A stretch of DNA of 64,000 bases from Streptomyces sp. NBC_00344 (GTDB lineage: Bacteria > Actinomycetota > Actinomycetes > Streptomycetales > Streptomycetaceae): NCBI RefSeq assembly GCF_036088315.1, contig NZ_CP107996.1, forward strand, positions 2,066,501 to 2,130,500, read 5' to 3'. A program made the translations under genes and the position numbers. This document shows positions 63,870-64,000 of this stretch, piece by piece (position 1 is the first letter of the stretch; the number at the start of each line of letters is the position of its first letter). Under the pieces are notes generated by a model, which did not search any database, had not been told where the DNA came from, and saw only the letters and a list, made by a program, of their open reading frames with translations.

Positions 63870-64000
63870 CTGCGTGCCTCCTCGACACTGTCCCCCGCGT
63901 CGTCGGTCCGTACAACGTCGCCATCGGTGTTCACCGCATCGGTGCTCTGATCCGAGATCTCCGCTTCCACGTCCTTGCGGCCGTTCTTGGCTCCTTGGTG
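63866..64000 (-). CDS. cvnA: conservon sensor histidine kinase (C-terminal end only)
   Basis: Only the last 44 codons are inside the window, an acidic, disordered-looking tail ending DAGDSVEEARS. It is called from its position directly upstream of cvnB with overlapping stop and start codons. The kinase domain is outside the window. Confidence 0.7.
   Translation of the reverse strand, partial: HQGAKNGRKDVEAEISDQSTDAVNTDGDVVRTDDAGDSVEEARS

Overview
This window reads as chromosome of a Streptomyces or a very close actinomycete. GC is very high, start codons include many GTG and several TTG, and gene order matches what I remember of the S. coelicolor stretch running from the ATP synthase operon (about SCO5370) down to about SCO5300. 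SCO numbers are from memory and were not searched.

Region 1 (1-20.6 kb) is housekeeping, all on the minus strand. It holds the start of the F1F0 ATP synthase operon (atpI-B-E-F-H, cut by the window edge), a WecA/MraY-type sugar-phosphate transferase, a serine hydroxymethyltransferase-like enzyme, a phosphatase-fold protein that lacks its nucleophilic cysteine, TsaC, PrmC, release factor 1, ribosomal protein L31, an LCP (LytR-type) protein, Rho, the threonine genes thrB/thrC/hom, lysA, an ArgS fragment (NrtL) and a lone response regulator.

Region 2 (20.6-25.6 kb) is accessory DNA behind a tRNA-Arg(CCG). It has a probable recombinase remnant, a 75-nt direct repeat about 2.2 kb apart, a secreted FG-GAP beta-propeller protein, a DUF6083-like protein, a small membrane protein and a secreted beta-helix protein. 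It looks like the scar of an element integrated at the tRNA.

Region 3 (25.7-34.1 kb) is a complete spore-pigment (whiE-type) type II polyketide cluster. Seven minus-strand genes (cyclase, aromatase, ACP, chain-length factor, ketosynthase, cupin, SchA/CurD protein) are divergent from a FAD hydroxylase. An O-methyltransferase outside the usual eight-gene set sits at the far end.

Region 4 (34.2-49.3 kb) is envelope and DNA repair: a class E/F sortase and a matching LAVTG surface protein, an MFS exporter, a discoidin/glycoside hydrolase, a Ku and LigD-polymerase end-joining pair, a zinc-ribbon protein, a FtsW/PBP pair, and two divergent diiron proteins.

Region 5 (49.5-64 kb) is mixed: small-molecule enzymes, two similar AraC regulators, a WhiJ-like module (XRE regulator, DUF397 protein, frameshifted ATPase), a TetR regulator, an NlpC/P60 hydrolase, and the end of a conservon (cvnA-D) that runs into a styrene-monooxygenase-like flavoprotein.

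A recurring signal is a TANNNT -10 box placed 6-8 nt before the start codon, with no Shine-Dalgarno needed. It suggests leaderless mRNAs for at least eight genes here. I see no CRISPR array, no intact insertion sequence and no intact integrase. The window is mostly known families; the most unusual signals are missing catalytic residues in three enzymes, the tRNA-linked scar, and the additions to the pigment cluster.
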